DNA of 64,000 nucleotides, from assembly GCA_963823675.1 (NCBI GenBank), contig CAWGMT010000006.1:310001-374000 (forward strand), given 5' to 3'. The DNA is from CAWGMT01 sp963823675 (GTDB taxonomy: Bacteria > Planctomycetota > Planctomycetia > Isosphaerales > Isosphaeraceae). A model generated the notes under the pieces. It was not told the DNA's origin and did not search any database. It was given only the letters and a program-made list of their open reading frames with translations. Both the position numbers and the translations under genes were made by a program. Below are positions 52,719 through 62,172 of the stretch, piece by piece. Position 1 is the first letter of the stretch. Every line of letters begins with the position of its first letter.

Positions 52719-53729
52719 ATGATAAAGGCAATCATTTATGCCGTCGGTCTCGGATGCGTGGGGTTGGCGGTCACCTCCGCCGCTCAGCAAAAGGGGCAAT
52801 CACCCCGCGGGCCGAATCCCGATTCCCAGTACCGGCTGGGCCCAGACTCCCTGCCGGAGGAGGGCGTCCCGAAGGGGGAAATCCGCGGCCCCTTCACGCT
52901 TCCCAGCCGGGTCTACCCCGGCACCCAGCATACGTACTGGGTCTACGTGCCCGCGCAATACGACCCGGCCGTCCCGGCAGCCCTCATGGTCTTTCAGGAC
53001 GGCCAGGCGTTCAAGAACGAGAATGGCGACATGCGGGCGCAGAACGTGATGGACAACTTGATCTACCGCCGCGAGATCCCGATCATGATCGGAGTGTTCA
53101 TCAATCCGGGCCGCCGGCCGGATCAGCCAGAGCCGACGCCCAAGGAATGGGGCGACCGGAATACCAACCGGCCAACCGAGTACAACTCGCTCGATGACCG
53201 CTACGCCCGCGTGATCACCGAAGAGCTGATGCCGGCATTGGAGAAGGACTACAACATCGCGAAGGACCCCGAGATGCACGGCATCGGCGGCTCCAGCTCG
53301 GGAGCGATCGCGGCGTTCACCGTTGCCTGGGAGCGGCCCAATCAATTCCGGAAGGTGCTCAGCAACGTCGGCAGTTTTGTCAATCTGCGCGGCGGGCACG
53401 TCTACCCCGAAAAGGTCTTGGCGGACGAGCGGAAACCGATCCGGGTTTATCTCTGCGACGGCCGCAACGACAACCGAGGGCTCCGCCGCGACGGCAAGTA
53501 TGACCAGGCGCGGGACTGGTTCTACCAGAATGTGCGCCTGATGAAGGCCCTCACCCAGAAGGGCTACGACGTGAACTACGCCTGGGGAATGAACAATCAC
53601 GGTCAGAAGTTTGGCGGGGCGATCCTGCCGGACATGATGCGGTGGCTGTGGCGCGACGGCCCGGTGTCCACCGACCCAAAGGATACCGTAGAGCGGGGAT
53701 TCAGGCAGCCGGCTGCGAGAAAGCACTAA
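52719..53729 (+). CDS. secreted esterase-type alpha/beta hydrolase (enterochelin esterase-like)
   Basis: Start at 52719 with TGGAG upstream; 336 residues. The signal peptide is IKAIIYAVGLGCVGLAVTSA. The fold is that of the esterase D/Fes family: TYWVYVPAQYDPAVPAALMV, PIMIGVFINPGRR, and the nucleophile S193 in HGIGGSSSGAIAA. An acid (DGRNDNRG) and His in NNHGQKFGG complete a likely triad. The mature enzyme would be outside the cytoplasm; the substrate could be a siderophore ester or a carbohydrate ester and cannot be told from sequence. It is followed by a cytochrome P460 gene on the same strand. Confidence 0.85.
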   Translation: MIKAIIYAVGLGCVGLAVTSAAQQKGQSPRGPNPDSQYRLGPDSLPEEGVPKGEIRGPFTLPSRVYPGTQHTYWVYVPAQYDPAVPAALMVFQDGQAFKNENGDMRAQNVMDNLIYRREIPIMIGVFINPGRRPDQPEPTPKEWGDRNTNRPTEYNSLDDRYARVITEELMPALEKDYNIAKDPEMHGIGGSSSGAIAAFTVAWERPNQFRKVLSNVGSFVNLRGGHVYPEKVLADERKPIRVYLCDGRNDNRGLRRDGKYDQARDWFYQNVRLMKALTQKGYDVNYAWGMNNHGQKFGGAILPDMMRWLWRDGPVSTDPKDTVERGFRQPAARKH

Positions 53730-53767
53730 AAAATACTTTACTCGATATCGCCACAGGCCATGACGCC

Positions 53768-54412
53768 ATGCTGACATCAAAACCGTTCCGCTACGCGGGG
53801 AAGATTCTGCTCGTGGGCGCCGCCATCGCGGTCGCCGGGGCTGGGAGCCGCGACGATTCGGCTCCGGCAGCAGGTGACAAGCGCGACGAGCCGGTCTATG
53901 CACCCGATGGTCGGCTCCTGCGCCCGACCAATTACCGCGAGTGGGTCTATGTCACCACTGGGCTGGGGATGACCTACGGCCCGGCAGAAACTGCCAAGGG
54001 GCAGGAACCCCGCTTCGACAACGTTTTCGTCACGCGCGCCGCCTATCGGGAATTCCTCGAGACCGGCACCTGGCCGGACCGGACGATGTTCATGCTGGAG
54101 GTGCGGACGGCCGAGGCGAACGTGTCGATCAACAACGGCGGGCGGACGCAGGGCCCCTTACGGGCCCTCGAAGCCGCCGTCAAGGACCGGAAGCGGTTCC
54201 CGGATGGCGGCTGGGGCTATTACTCGTTCGATGGCGCCGACGGACTATTGGAATCGGCGACGGCTTTGCCCGCCACAACCTCGTGTTACTTGTGCCACCG
54301 CGAGAAGGCCGCCGTGGAGAATACCTTCGTCCAGTTCTACCCCACCCTGTTCGAGGTAGCGAAGCGTCGCGGCAAAGTCAGGCCGGATTACGATCCGGCG
54401 CGCCGAGACTGA
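53768..54412 (+). CDS. cytochrome P460 family c-type haem protein
   Basis: 214 residues from ATG 53768; the ribosome site is weak. An N-terminal hydrophobic export signal (AGKILLVGAAIAVAGAG) is followed by the P460 body (NYREWVYVTTGLGMTYGP, YREFLETGTWPDRTMFMLEV). The haem motif CYLCH is at 173-177 with the family's following ENTFVQFYP. Members of the family oxidise hydroxylamine or are involved in NO detoxification; others are simple haem proteins. It lies 38 bp after the esterase gene, so co-transcription is plausible, but no shared function is apparent. Confidence 0.88.
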   Translation: MLTSKPFRYAGKILLVGAAIAVAGAGSRDDSAPAAGDKRDEPVYAPDGRLLRPTNYREWVYVTTGLGMTYGPAETAKGQEPRFDNVFVTRAAYREFLETGTWPDRTMFMLEVRTAEANVSINNGGRTQGPLRALEAAVKDRKRFPDGGWGYYSFDGADGLLESATALPATTSCYLCHREKAAVENTFVQFYPTLFEVAKRRGKVRPDYDPARRD

Positions 54413-54563
54413 ACGACGAGTAGATGTTGTGGTTCCGACAGTCGTGGGCCGTGAAAAGGCTCGGATCTTGAGCACGGTTTTCCCCGCTGTCTGGATCCGT
54501 GAGCGATCATCCTGTGATCTTCGTCTGCAACCGGATCCGAGCATATCATCTTGGAGGAACAGC

Positions 54564-54861
54564 ATGATTCGCAGTGGCAACGGTAGATTCCATCCGCCAG
54601 ACCCAGGTAAATCGGACGACCCGCAGGACGTCTTTCCTTTGCGGGAGGATTACTGCGACTGAGGAGCCCGTACCAGGCGAGTTTCTACCGCTTAATCACA
54701 CACTGAGGGGGCGCATTTCCTACTCCCGCGGAGAGTACGCGGTGGCGTTTGTCATTGACGGCAAGTCGCTTACGCGCGCTCAGTTCGCGAAGATGGTGGA
54801 GATGTACGAAGGCTGGCAATTTCGCTTGGACTTCTTCGACGTGGATGAAGAAGATCGTTGA
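54564..54861 (+). pseudogene. DUF7713-like gene copy 2, internally deleted
   Basis: ATG 54564 after TTGGAGGAAC starts MIRSGNGRFHPPDP as in the full copy at 50827. After LREDYCD the frame meets TGA at 54660-54662, because 180-190 bp of the full copy is missing. The C-terminal part (EEPVPGEFLPLNHTLRGRIS, MYEGWQFRLDFFDVDEEDR) follows in another frame. The 5' flank and ~45 bp past the stop are conserved with copy 1. Confidence 0.75.
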
Positions 54862-54955
54862 GCATGACCCCTTTCCGTTGCCGGTGCCTGAGGATCCCGC
54901 CGCGCATTCCTCCTTCAAGCTGGCACCGGCAAGCGCCATGAGCATGACTTCGCGC

Positions 54956-55324
54956 TCACGGGAGTTTGAGGGTCGCTTTCAAGCAGACGTCTATCTGGGA
55001 CATGAGGTTGGCTGAGAGTGCCCCGATCCGTTGGAGAACGAGCCTTTTTTCGATGGTGAAGAGGTTATTGCAGATCACCGCGGAATCTTGACGAAGACCG
55101 GTCCGTTGGCCTTCGGGCGTTGTGATATCGATGAGGAGTTGCGTGTCTTCGTAGACCCGGGCTGTGTGCGACGTGATCATCGCGATGATCGTACTCGTCA
55201 ACCTGGCATTATCCCGGTCATTCTGGAGGACCAACGCGGGCCGCCGTTTGAAGCCGCCACCCGACGAGAATGGATAATCTACGAGGACGACATCGCCTCT
55301 ACTCGGAAGGGCGCTGGTACTCAT
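54956..55324 (-). CDS. MazF/PemK-type endoribonuclease toxin
   Basis: Start at 55324 (MSTSALPSRGDVVLVDYPFS); a further in-frame Met upstream is unlikely. The 122-residue protein has the MazF core: GDVVLVDYPFSSGGGFKRRP, ALVLQND, STIIAMITSH, and the conserved strand LRQDSAVICNNLFTIEKR. MazF toxins cut mRNA at short sites. The start overlaps the antitoxin gene by 26 bp. It appears intact. Confidence 0.88.
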   Translation of the reverse strand: MSTSALPSRGDVVLVDYPFSSGGGFKRRPALVLQNDRDNARLTSTIIAMITSHTARVYEDTQLLIDITTPEGQRTGLRQDSAVICNNLFTIEKRLVLQRIGALSANLMSQIDVCLKATLKLP

Positions 55325-55550
55325 TGTAGACGTCCATCGAGGGGTCATCCCAACCTTCACGAGCCGCCACCTGGTCCATCAACGGGTATGCATCCCGGAT
55401 GTTGCAGTCGTCGCATAACGCTCGCAGGCGCTCGTACACTTCGCCCCGCAGGATGAAGTAGACCGAGTTCGTCTCCGGGTCAGTGAGCTGGACCGGCTGC
55501 TCGCCGGCCTGCTCGATCGCCTGTCGGATCTCTGGCGTGATCGTGGTCAT
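55299..55550 (-). CDS. antitoxin of the MazF-type toxin
   Basis: 83 residues with AAGGAGGGAC just before ATG 55550. It has a short DNA-binding-like start (TITPEIRQAIEQAGEQPVQL), the strand TNSVYFILRGEVYERL and an acidic tail (DQVAAREGWDDPSMDVYNEY) that would bind the toxin. The family is seen in planctomycetes and cyanobacteria next to MazF. The overlap with the toxin start fits a TA operon. Confidence 0.82.
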   Translation of the reverse strand: MTTITPEIRQAIEQAGEQPVQLTDPETNSVYFILRGEVYERLRALCDDCNIRDAYPLMDQVAAREGWDDPSMDVYNEYQRPSE

Positions 55551-55838
55551 AGGTCCCTCCTTCGCCCAATTATAGACGAACGGGGGACGGCTGTCTTTCG
55601 CATTTCAGGGGCCGTCTTGTCGGCCGCTTCTTGATTCTCCTGGCCCTTGAGGGAGGAACCCGGCGAGGTTCTCGGATAATATTTTGTTTTCGCGGCAAGT
55701 TCCCCCGGGAAGCGGCCTTTCTAAATTAGAGACCGCTCCATCAATTGCTCGGAGTTCCGGAGTTCCGGGGACACCGCACATAATTCTTCCTTCCACGCCG
55801 AGCAGAACACTAAAAACCGAGCTTGACAACGCGCAGCG

Positions 55839-56033
55839 TCAGGAACAACGAGGCTGCCATCCGCGCAGGTCAGCCAGGCGCGAGCCGGCGGCCTCATCTT
55901 CGCGGTGAACATCCCATCCTTCGCGGATGCGCCTGCGGATCATGCAACGGGCGTTCTTGCCGGGGTGATCGCAGATGTGACCGTCCCAGCCCCGATCGTG
56001 CCAAACCAGACGGCATGACAAATGTGTCGCCAA
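55839..56033 (-). pseudogene. N-terminal fragment of an uncharacterised Cys-rich nuclease-associated family
   Basis: From ATG 56033 the frame reads MATHLSCRLVWHDRGWDGHI then CDHPGKNARCMIRRRIREGW and LADLRGWQPRCS before a stop. This opening is typical of a large protein family with a CRLAWHDSGWNG-type start found beside helicase or nuclease domains. Only ~64 residues remain. Identity is from my recollection of the motif. Confidence 0.45.
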
Positions 56034-56111
56034 GGCTGCGCTCCTGTCGTTTGCAGGTGCCTGGCCTCCGAGAATCGGATCGAATCGACGCTGTTATGGA
56101 TTCACAGTCGG

Positions 56112-56237
56112 TCACAGCGGGAAATAGTTTACCGAGTCTTTGCATTCGTCGGCGGGCAGGCAATAGGCGGCGGTCAGCAATTCGTCAATGGCCTGGCCGG
56201 TCGGCATGTCCGCGCTGACGAGGAAAACGCCGGGCAT
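56112..56237 (-). pseudogene. C-terminal remnant of a DUF5615 (PIN-like) toxin
   Basis: Downstream of the DUF433 gene the minus strand reads MPGVFLVSADMPTGQAIDEL then LTAAYCLPADECKDSVNYFP and a stop at 56112. This is the end of a DUF5615 toxin; relatives carry GQAIDELLL and ECKDSVKYFPL there. Only ~41 residues remain. No start with a ribosome site is present. Confidence 0.65.
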
Positions 56238-56278
56238 CGGCAAGCCGGCGACGACCTCTGCATAAGGAGATCACGCGA

Positions 56279-56623
56279 TCAACCCTTTCGCGCGGCGCGG
56301 GCCAGCAGTTCTTCCCTACCTACGCGGTTGATCATCCCCGCTGTTTCTAACTCTCGGCGCACAGCGTCGGCTTCTTCGTCGCATCGGCGAAGGTACTCGT
56401 CGGACCGGGCGGGGTTGGCCAGGTAGCGGCTGATGACGGCGTAGACCTCGGCCAACCGGAGCGAGCGATACGACCGCACGATGCCCTCGGGAGTCTCACC
56501 GCGCTTGAAGGCACGAAGGACCAATTCCAGCAACACCCGGCTCTTGCCGACTCGAAAGACGCAAGGCGGCTCTTCCCACAAGGGCACGGCCACGGTCAGT
56601 GGTTCAAAATCGACGCTTGTCAT
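56279..56623 (-). CDS. DUF433 family antitoxin-like protein
   Basis: Start at 56623 with GGAGG 6 nt upstream; 114 residues. The core (VFRVGKSRVLLELVLRAFKR, GETPEGIVRSYRSLRLAEVY) is the divergent DUF433 type seen with the AVPLWEEPPCVFRV start, followed by a helical tail (DEEADAVRRELETAG). The paired DUF5615 toxin survives only as a 41-residue tail at 56112-56237. Confidence 0.85.
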   Translation of the reverse strand: MTSVDFEPLTVAVPLWEEPPCVFRVGKSRVLLELVLRAFKRGETPEGIVRSYRSLRLAEVYAVISRYLANPARSDEYLRRCDEEADAVRRELETAGMINRVGREELLARAARKG

Positions 56624-56869
56624 GGTTGCCTCCTTCCTCATACCTCCGGCGTCCCGTCCGGCCGCACGCAGCCTTCAGCGACGACAGCCATGCCATTCAC
56701 CTCGCGTTGGCTTCCACGGGTCTGGGTGTCGCGTGGCGCTTATTCTAACATTCCCACTCACGGACAGGCAGGCGATAAGCAAACGCCCGCCTTCGGTCCT
56801 CCTCGGTCCGATAATATCGATCGGATCTCACGCAAAGCCGCAACGGCGCAAAATGAAACGCGAAGTTTG

Positions 56870-57200
56870 GTCGGTCCGGCTTGGCCGAAGACTGCCGGCG
56901 CTCACGCTACCGGGCTCGCCTGGCGCACGCTACATGCGAGCGGTGTCGCGTCAGCGCCGCGAGTTCCGCCCCGAGCAAGACTCCCGGCGTTCACGCGACC
57001 GGGCTCGCCTCAAGGCGGCGCTACAGGCAAGCGGGGTGGCGTCAGCGCCCCGAGTTCCGCTGCACACAAAACTCCCGGCGCTCACGCGACCGGGCTTGCC
57101 ATATGCGCGGCGATGCAGATTGGTTGGTCCGGCTCGGCCGCGGACTTTCGGCGCTGACGCGTCCGGGCTCGCCATGTGCGTAGCGATGCCGTTTGGTTTG
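56870..57200 (+). repeat. imperfect repeat array, four units of about 60-90 bp
   Basis: The phrase CGGCGCTCACGCGACCGGGC, with variants, recurs four times (near 56895, 56985, 57075 and 57145). Two units also share GTCAGCGCC and GAGTTCCGC. No protein homology was seen in any frame. Together with the preceding 230 bp it forms a gene-free stretch. Confidence 0.65.
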
Positions 57201-57623
57201 GTTGCCTCAGCAATCTGGGACGCTCGGCTCTTGCCTTGCGAACCGAAAGCCGACTGATTGACAGTGGGGAAGCTCGGAGAAAGAGAACGCAGTGAATAGG
57301 TCTGGCCCTTCTTCGTCTCAACTCGGATCTGGACGATTGCCGCACGTCCGCAATGCATTTGCAGCCCTGCGCGACCACTCCCCAGGCGCCACCCACCAGG
57401 CCCACTCACCACACACCATTCGATCAACTTCTGGGCCAGCGACGGGTCGGCCCTGCTGTCGCGTCGATCCGTCACTGTTGCTACGATAGAGTTGCTCGAA
57501 CGTGGCCCGTACGCCAGCCCTTTGCCTGCGGTCTCCAGCGGCTTAAATGCCTCGCAACCGCTCGGCCGTGCGTACGCGCGATCGGCACCAGGATTCGCTT
57601 TGAAACGCGAGGAGGGAACGGCG
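57201..57623. other. gene-free stretch upstream of the kinase-cyclase gene
   Basis: No credible ORF, RNA gene or repeat is visible in these 423 bp. Only GGAGGG at 57611-57616, the ribosome site of the next gene, stands out. Confidence 0.5.
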
Positions 57624-60600
57624 ATGCACCCAACCGGCAAGCCCGATCCTGATCAGCCGGCGGGCGATGTCGGCGTGGAGTCCGATTCCACACTTCCCGG
57701 CGTGGTGGACGCGGAAGTGACGCTCAGGAGCGAGTCGACTGTCCCGATCGCCGAGGCGCCGGGTGAACTGGCTGGCCCGATTCCGAAGCGGGACGCCCCG
57801 GTCGCGCCGGCCTCCTTCGGCCGCTACCACGTGCGGAGCACCTTGGCCACCGGCGGGTATGGCGTGGTGTATCTGGGCCACGACACACAGCTCGAGCGGC
57901 CCGTAGCCATCAAGGTGCTCCGAGGCGGCGCGAGCGTGCCGCAACACCGGGCCGAGGAGTTCCTTCAGGAGGCGCGCAGGCTTGCCCAGTTGAGCCACCC
58001 CGGAATCGTCGCGGTCCATGACGTTGGCCTGGACCGCGGACAGATTTACATCGTCTCCGATTTTCTCGATGGCCCTCACCTCGGGCGGTGGCTGCGGGAT
58101 AATCGTCCGGCCTGGCCGGAGGCGGCGGGCATCGCGGCGGCCGTGGCCGACGCCCTGGCCCACGCCCACGCCCGGCTCATCATTCACCGCGATATCAAGC
58201 CCCCGAACATCATTCTGACCGTCGACCGGGGCCCCGTCCTGGTGGACTTCGGGATCGGCCTCGACGAGGCGGGCGCGGGAGGCGTCCAGCTTGGCGACGT
58301 CACCGGCACCCCGGTCTACATGTCACCCGAGCAACTCGCCGGCGCGGCGCACCGGATCGACGGCCGCACCGACATTTACAGCCTCGGCGTGGTGCTGTAC
58401 CAGATGCTCTGCGGCCGCATGCCGTTCCGGGCAAACAGCCTTCGCGAGCTGCTGCGGCAGGTGCGCGACGACGAGCCGCAGCCCCCGCGTCAGCTCAAGG
58501 GCGACATCCCGCCTGAGCTGGAACGGATCTGCTTGAAAGCGCTGGCGAAGCGCCTCCAGGACCGTTACACCACCGCAGCCGATTTCGCCCTTGACCTGCG
58601 CCACGTGAGCCAATCGGCGGGGGAGGCTGCGCCGGCTTCATGGCGGCGATCCGTCAGTGGCATCATGACCCGCGCAGTGCAAGGGGCGCCCGCGGCCTCT
58701 ATAGAGCGCGACGGCGACTCCTCGTCTTCATCCCGCCGCCGCGCCCGCGATGCCGAGCGCCGCCAGGTGACCGTGCTCTGCTGCGGCTGCGAGCTCTTCG
58801 AGTCCGACGCCTATCTGGGCAATCTCGACGCCGAGGACCAGTCCGGCGTGCTGAAGGCCTTTCAGGCGGCATGCGAGCAAGTCGTGTGCCGGTTCGACGG
58901 CGCCGTCGTGCAATGCAGCGAACAGGGGCTCTCGGCGTGCTTCGGCTACCCGGTTGCCCACGAAGACGCCGCGCGGCGCACCGTCCGGGCCGGTCTGGGC
59001 ATTCTCGAGCACTTGGAGGGCCTCGGCGCGCGGCTCAGCCGCGACCACGGCGCCGAGCTGAAGCCCTGGGTCGGCATCCACACCGGGGTTGCCATCGTGG
59101 AGACGGCGGCGGACGCAGTGTCTGTCGTCGGCGAGGCTCGTAACGTGGCGGTCCGGCTGGAGGACGTCGCCCTGACCGGCCAGGTCGTGATCACGGCGGC
59201 CACGCACCGGCTCGTCCGCGGCCATTTCGAGTGCACGACCCTCGGCAGCCGAAAGGTCCGCGGGATCTCGCAGCCTCTCGAGCTCTTCCTCGTTCAAGCA
59301 AAGGGCGACGACAAGAACCCGTTCGAGGTCGCGAACCGAGCGGAGCTTTCACCGCTCACCGGCCGCGACCATGAGATCAGCCTGCTGAAAGACCGCTGGG
59401 AGCACGCCCGGGAGGGCATGGGTCAGGTTGTTCTGATCATCGGCGAGCCGGGCCTGGGTAAGTCGCGCCTGGTCCAGACGCTGAAGGAGCACGTCCTCGG
59501 GCAGATGGTCGAAAGTGAAGTCGACTCGCCGATCGTGGAATGGCGCTGCTCACCGCATTTCCAGAACACAGCCCTGTACCCGGCCATCAACTTTTTTGAG
59601 CGGGACCTGGCCTTCATCCGCGAGGAGCCGCGGCAGGCCCGGTTCGAGCGGCTGGTAGGTCGGCTGGAGCAGTATGGCCTGGCCCGGCCCGAGACGGTGC
59701 CTCTCTGGGCGTCGCTCCTGTCGCTGCCCTGTACCGACCGCGGTCCCGCCCTTTCTTCGCCGCCGGTTCGCCAGCGCGAGGATACGTTCCGGGCCATGCT
59801 CGAGTGGCTGCATACGCGCGCCGCCCGACAGCCCGTTCTTTTCGTCGTCGAGGACCTGCACTGGGTCAACGCGTCCACCCTCGAATTCCTGTGGCAATTC
59901 CTCGCCGAAGGCCTGCACGATTCGATCCTGACCCTCTTCACCTTCCGCCCGGAGTTCCAGACACCCTGGCCCGCGGTTGCCCACCAAACCAGCCTGGCGC
60001 TCAACCGCTTGACGCGCCGGCAGGTCGGCGAATTGGTGCAGAAGAAGCTGGGGTGCGCGCTACCGGAAGAGGTACTCGCGCAGATCTACGACAGGGCAGG
60101 GGGCGTGCCGCTCTTCGTCGAAGAGTTCGCGAAGATGGTGCAGGAGTCGGCTGCGCCGGACCAGGCGAAACCAGGCGATGCCCGCGTCTACGCCGTTCCG
60201 ACCCGCGAGATTCCCAGCTCGCTCCAGGATCTGATCATGGCCCGGCTTGACCGCATGGAAGGCGAGCGCGAGCTGGCTCAATTCGCCGCGACGCTCGGCC
60301 GTGAGTTCAGCTACGAGCTGCTCGCGGCCGCGGCGGGCGTCGATGAGCCGACGCTCCAGGCCGAGCTGGCCGCCTTGGTGCGGGCGGAAATCCTGTACCC
60401 GAAGGGCCCTGTGCCCCGTTGCAACTACATGTTCAAGCATGCGCTCCTGGAAGACGCCTTGTATACCGCGCTCGTCAAGAGCAAGCGCCAGGAATTCCAC
60501 CGGCGGATCGCCGCGGTGCTGGAGGAGCGGTTCCCACAGACGACTTTCACACAGCCCGAGCTTCTCGCCCTCCACTGGACCGAGGCCGGCCGGACCGAGC

Positions 60601-61895
60601 AGGCGGTCAGGTACTGGCTCGAGGCCGGGCTGCGGTCGCGGGAAAAAGCGGCGGACCGTGAAGCGATCGGCCATCTGACCAAAGGCCTGGCTCTTCTGGA
60701 AACGCTCGAGGAGACGCCCGAGCACGACCAGCAGAAGTTGAAAACTCTCACTGCACTGGCCCCCGCATACATCGCGGCCCGCGGTTACGCCGCACCCGAA
60801 GTTGGGCCGATCCTGCGACACGCCGGCGAGCTCTGCGAGCGGATCGGGGATGAGCTCCAGCAATTCGGAATCATGCTGGGCGACTGGGAGTGGCACCTCG
60901 TGCGCGGCGATCTGCGCACGAGCGTTGGCCTGGCGGATCTTGGGATGACGCTCGCCGAGCGTCGCGCCGATCCGGGCATGCTGATGGAAGCGCTCTTCAT
61001 GCGGGGCGCCACGATGTTCTACCGTGGCCAGTTCGCCGAGGCTCGCGCTTGCTGCGAAAAAGCGGTGACGGAATTCGACGACCGCGAGCGTACCCGCTTC
61101 TGGACCGCATACAGCGGCCACAACGCGGGCGTGACCCACCGTTGTTATCTCGCGCTTGTTCTCTGGCATCTGGGCTACCCGGACCAGGCCCTGAGGCTGC
61201 TTCGCCAGACCGATCTACTGGCCCGGACGATCGGCCATGCATTCAGTCTGGGCCATGCCATCGACTTCACGGCTTTCCTCGGTCATTACTGCCGACTTGG
61301 AGCCGAAATCCAGAACGCGGCGGAGGAAGAGACGGCGCTTGCGACCGATCAGCACTTCCAGCTCTGGCAGGCGCTCGGCACGCTCCACAAGGGAGCGGCA
61401 ATGGTTGTGCAAGGCCGGTGCGAGGATGCATTGCCACTTCTCTTGAAGGGATTCAGCGCCTTCCGGGCCACCGGTGCGGCAGTGCGGGTTCCGGCTTACC
61501 TCGCGATCCTGGGCGATGCCTACACCCGGTCCGGCCGATACGATGATGCGCACCAGGCGCTCGACCTGGGGCTGGAGGTTGCCGGGAAGAACGATGACCG
61601 CTGCCATGAGGCCGAGTTGCACCGGCTCAAGGGCGAGTTGCTGCTGGCCGAGTCTGCGGAACCGATCGCTGCCGCTCTAGACTGCTTCCGCGGGGCCATC
61701 GAGCAGGCCCGACACCAGAGAAGCAAAGCATGGGAGTTGCGGGCCACCATGAGTCTCGCCCGCCTGTGGCAGCGCGTGGGCCGGCGCGAGGATGCTCGTG
61801 CCGCGCTGGCGGCAGTCTACAGCACCTACACGGAAGGGTTCTCGACGCCGGATCTCGTGGACGCTCGGGCGCTCCTGGAAGCTCTGGGGCGGTGA
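57624..61895 (+). CDS. Ser/Thr kinase - class III cyclase-like - AAA ATPase - TPR fusion protein
   Basis: Start at 57624 with GGAGGG 7 nt upstream; 1423 residues, unbroken. Kinase (~70-335): LATGGYGVVYLGHD, VAIKVL, HRDIKPPNII, DFGIGLD, MSPEQLAG, all canonical. The cyclase-like domain (~375-550) keeps the frame (RRQVTVL, YPVAHEDAARRTVRAGLGIL, GIHTGVAIVE), but both metal-binding Asp positions differ: VLCCGCELF where FCDLVGST is usual, and CSEQGLSACFGY where LGDG is usual. The ATPase has IIGEPGLGKSRLV and VLFVVEDLHWVN; TPR helices fill the C-terminal third. The layout matches the family annotated as TOMM-system kinase/cyclase fusion (TIGR03903), but no TOMM genes are adjacent. It is likely a cytoplasmic signalling hub. 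Confidence 0.9.
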   Translation: MHPTGKPDPDQPAGDVGVESDSTLPGVVDAEVTLRSESTVPIAEAPGELAGPIPKRDAPVAPASFGRYHVRSTLATGGYGVVYLGHDTQLERPVAIKVLRGGASVPQHRAEEFLQEARRLAQLSHPGIVAVHDVGLDRGQIYIVSDFLDGPHLGRWLRDNRPAWPEAAGIAAAVADALAHAHARLIIHRDIKPPNIILTVDRGPVLVDFGIGLDEAGAGGVQLGDVTGTPVYMSPEQLAGAAHRIDGRTDIYSLGVVLYQMLCGRMPFRANSLRELLRQVRDDEPQPPRQLKGDIPPELERICLKALAKRLQDRYTTAADFALDLRHVSQSAGEAAPASWRRSVSGIMTRAVQGAPAASIERDGDSSSSSRRRARDAERRQVTVLCCGCELFESDAYLGNLDAEDQSGVLKAFQAACEQVVCRFDGAVVQCSEQGLSACFGYPVAHEDAARRTVRAGLGILEHLEGLGARLSRDHGAELKPWVGIHTGVAIVETAADAVSVVGEARNVAVRLEDVALTGQVVITAATHRLVRGHFECTTLGSRKVRGISQPLELFLVQAKGDDKNPFEVANRAELSPLTGRDHEISLLKDRWEHAREGMGQVVLIIGEPGLGKSRLVQTLKEHVLGQMVESEVDSPIVEWRCSPHFQNTALYPAINFFERDLAFIREEPRQARFERLVGRLEQYGLARPETVPLWASLLSLPCTDRGPALSSPPVRQREDTFRAMLEWLHTRAARQPVLFVVEDLHWVNASTLEFLWQFLAEGLHDSILTLFTFRPEFQTPWPAVAHQTSLALNRLTRRQVGELVQKKLGCALPEEVLAQIYDRAGGVPLFVEEFAKMVQESAAPDQAKPGDARVYAVPTREIPSSLQDLIMARLDRMEGERELAQFAATLGREFSYELLAAAAGVDEPTLQAELAALVRAEILYPKGPVPRCNYMFKHALLEDALYTALVKSKRQEFHRRIAAVLEERFPQTTFTQPELLALHWTEAGRTEQAVRYWLEAGLRSREKAADREAIGHLTKGLALLETLEETPEHDQQKLKTLTALAPAYIAARGYAAPEVGPILRHAGELCERIGDELQQFGIMLGDWEWHLVRGDLRTSVGLADLGMTLAERRADPGMLMEALFMRGATMFYRGQFAEARACCEKAVTEFDDRERTRFWTAYSGHNAGVTHRCYLALVLWHLGYPDQALRLLRQTDLLARTIGHAFSLGHAIDFTAFLGHYCRLGAEIQNAAEEETALATDQHFQLWQALGTLHKGAAMVVQGRCEDALPLLLKGFSAFRATGAAVRVPAYLAILGDAYTRSGRYDDAHQALDLGLEVAGKNDDRCHEAELHRLKGELLLAESAEPIAAALDCFRGAIEQARHQRSKAWELRATMSLARLWQRVGRREDARAALAAVYSTYTEGFSTPDLVDARALLEALGR

Positions 61896-61973
61896 AAACC
61901 CGCTGGAGGCATTTGCTGGCGTATGGCCGTTTTCGGCCGGGCGCGACTCGGCTGGGTCGTGCGCCAAAGCTGA

Positions 61974-62172
61974 GGACTTCTGCGACTGTTGTGGTCAGCG
62001 TCGATGGTTTGTCATCTCAATGCACGAGGTACAATCTCGCGCAGAGCGCGCGGTGGCGTTCGTCATTGACGGCAAATCGCTTACGCTCGCTCAGTTCGCG
62101 AAGATGGCGGAGATGTACGAAGGCTGGCAATTTCGTTTGGATTTCTTCGACGTGGATGAAGAAGATCGTTGA
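61974..62172 (+). pseudogene. DUF7713-like gene copy 3, 5' truncated and internally deleted
   Basis: The frame reads EDFCDCCGQRRWFVISMHEV, then a junction, then AVAFVIDGKSLTLAQFAKMA and MYEGWQFRLDFFDVDEEDR with the stop at 62172. The N-terminal ~25 residues and a middle block of about 70 residues are missing relative to 50827-51315. The 3' flank is again conserved. It lies 78 bp after the kinase-cyclase stop. Confidence 0.7.

Noticed and set aside
52385..52735. Possible toxin gene before the HTH regulator on the minus strand
   Set aside because: Fragments such as TMAQRRSIATALRVIGEQL look protein-like but match no toxin family I can name, and no start fits.
57624..61895. TOMM (thiazole/oxazole) biosynthesis cluster
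   Set aside because: The fusion protein resembles the TOMM-associated kinase/cyclase family, but no cyclodehydratase, dehydrogenase or precursor gene is visible near it.
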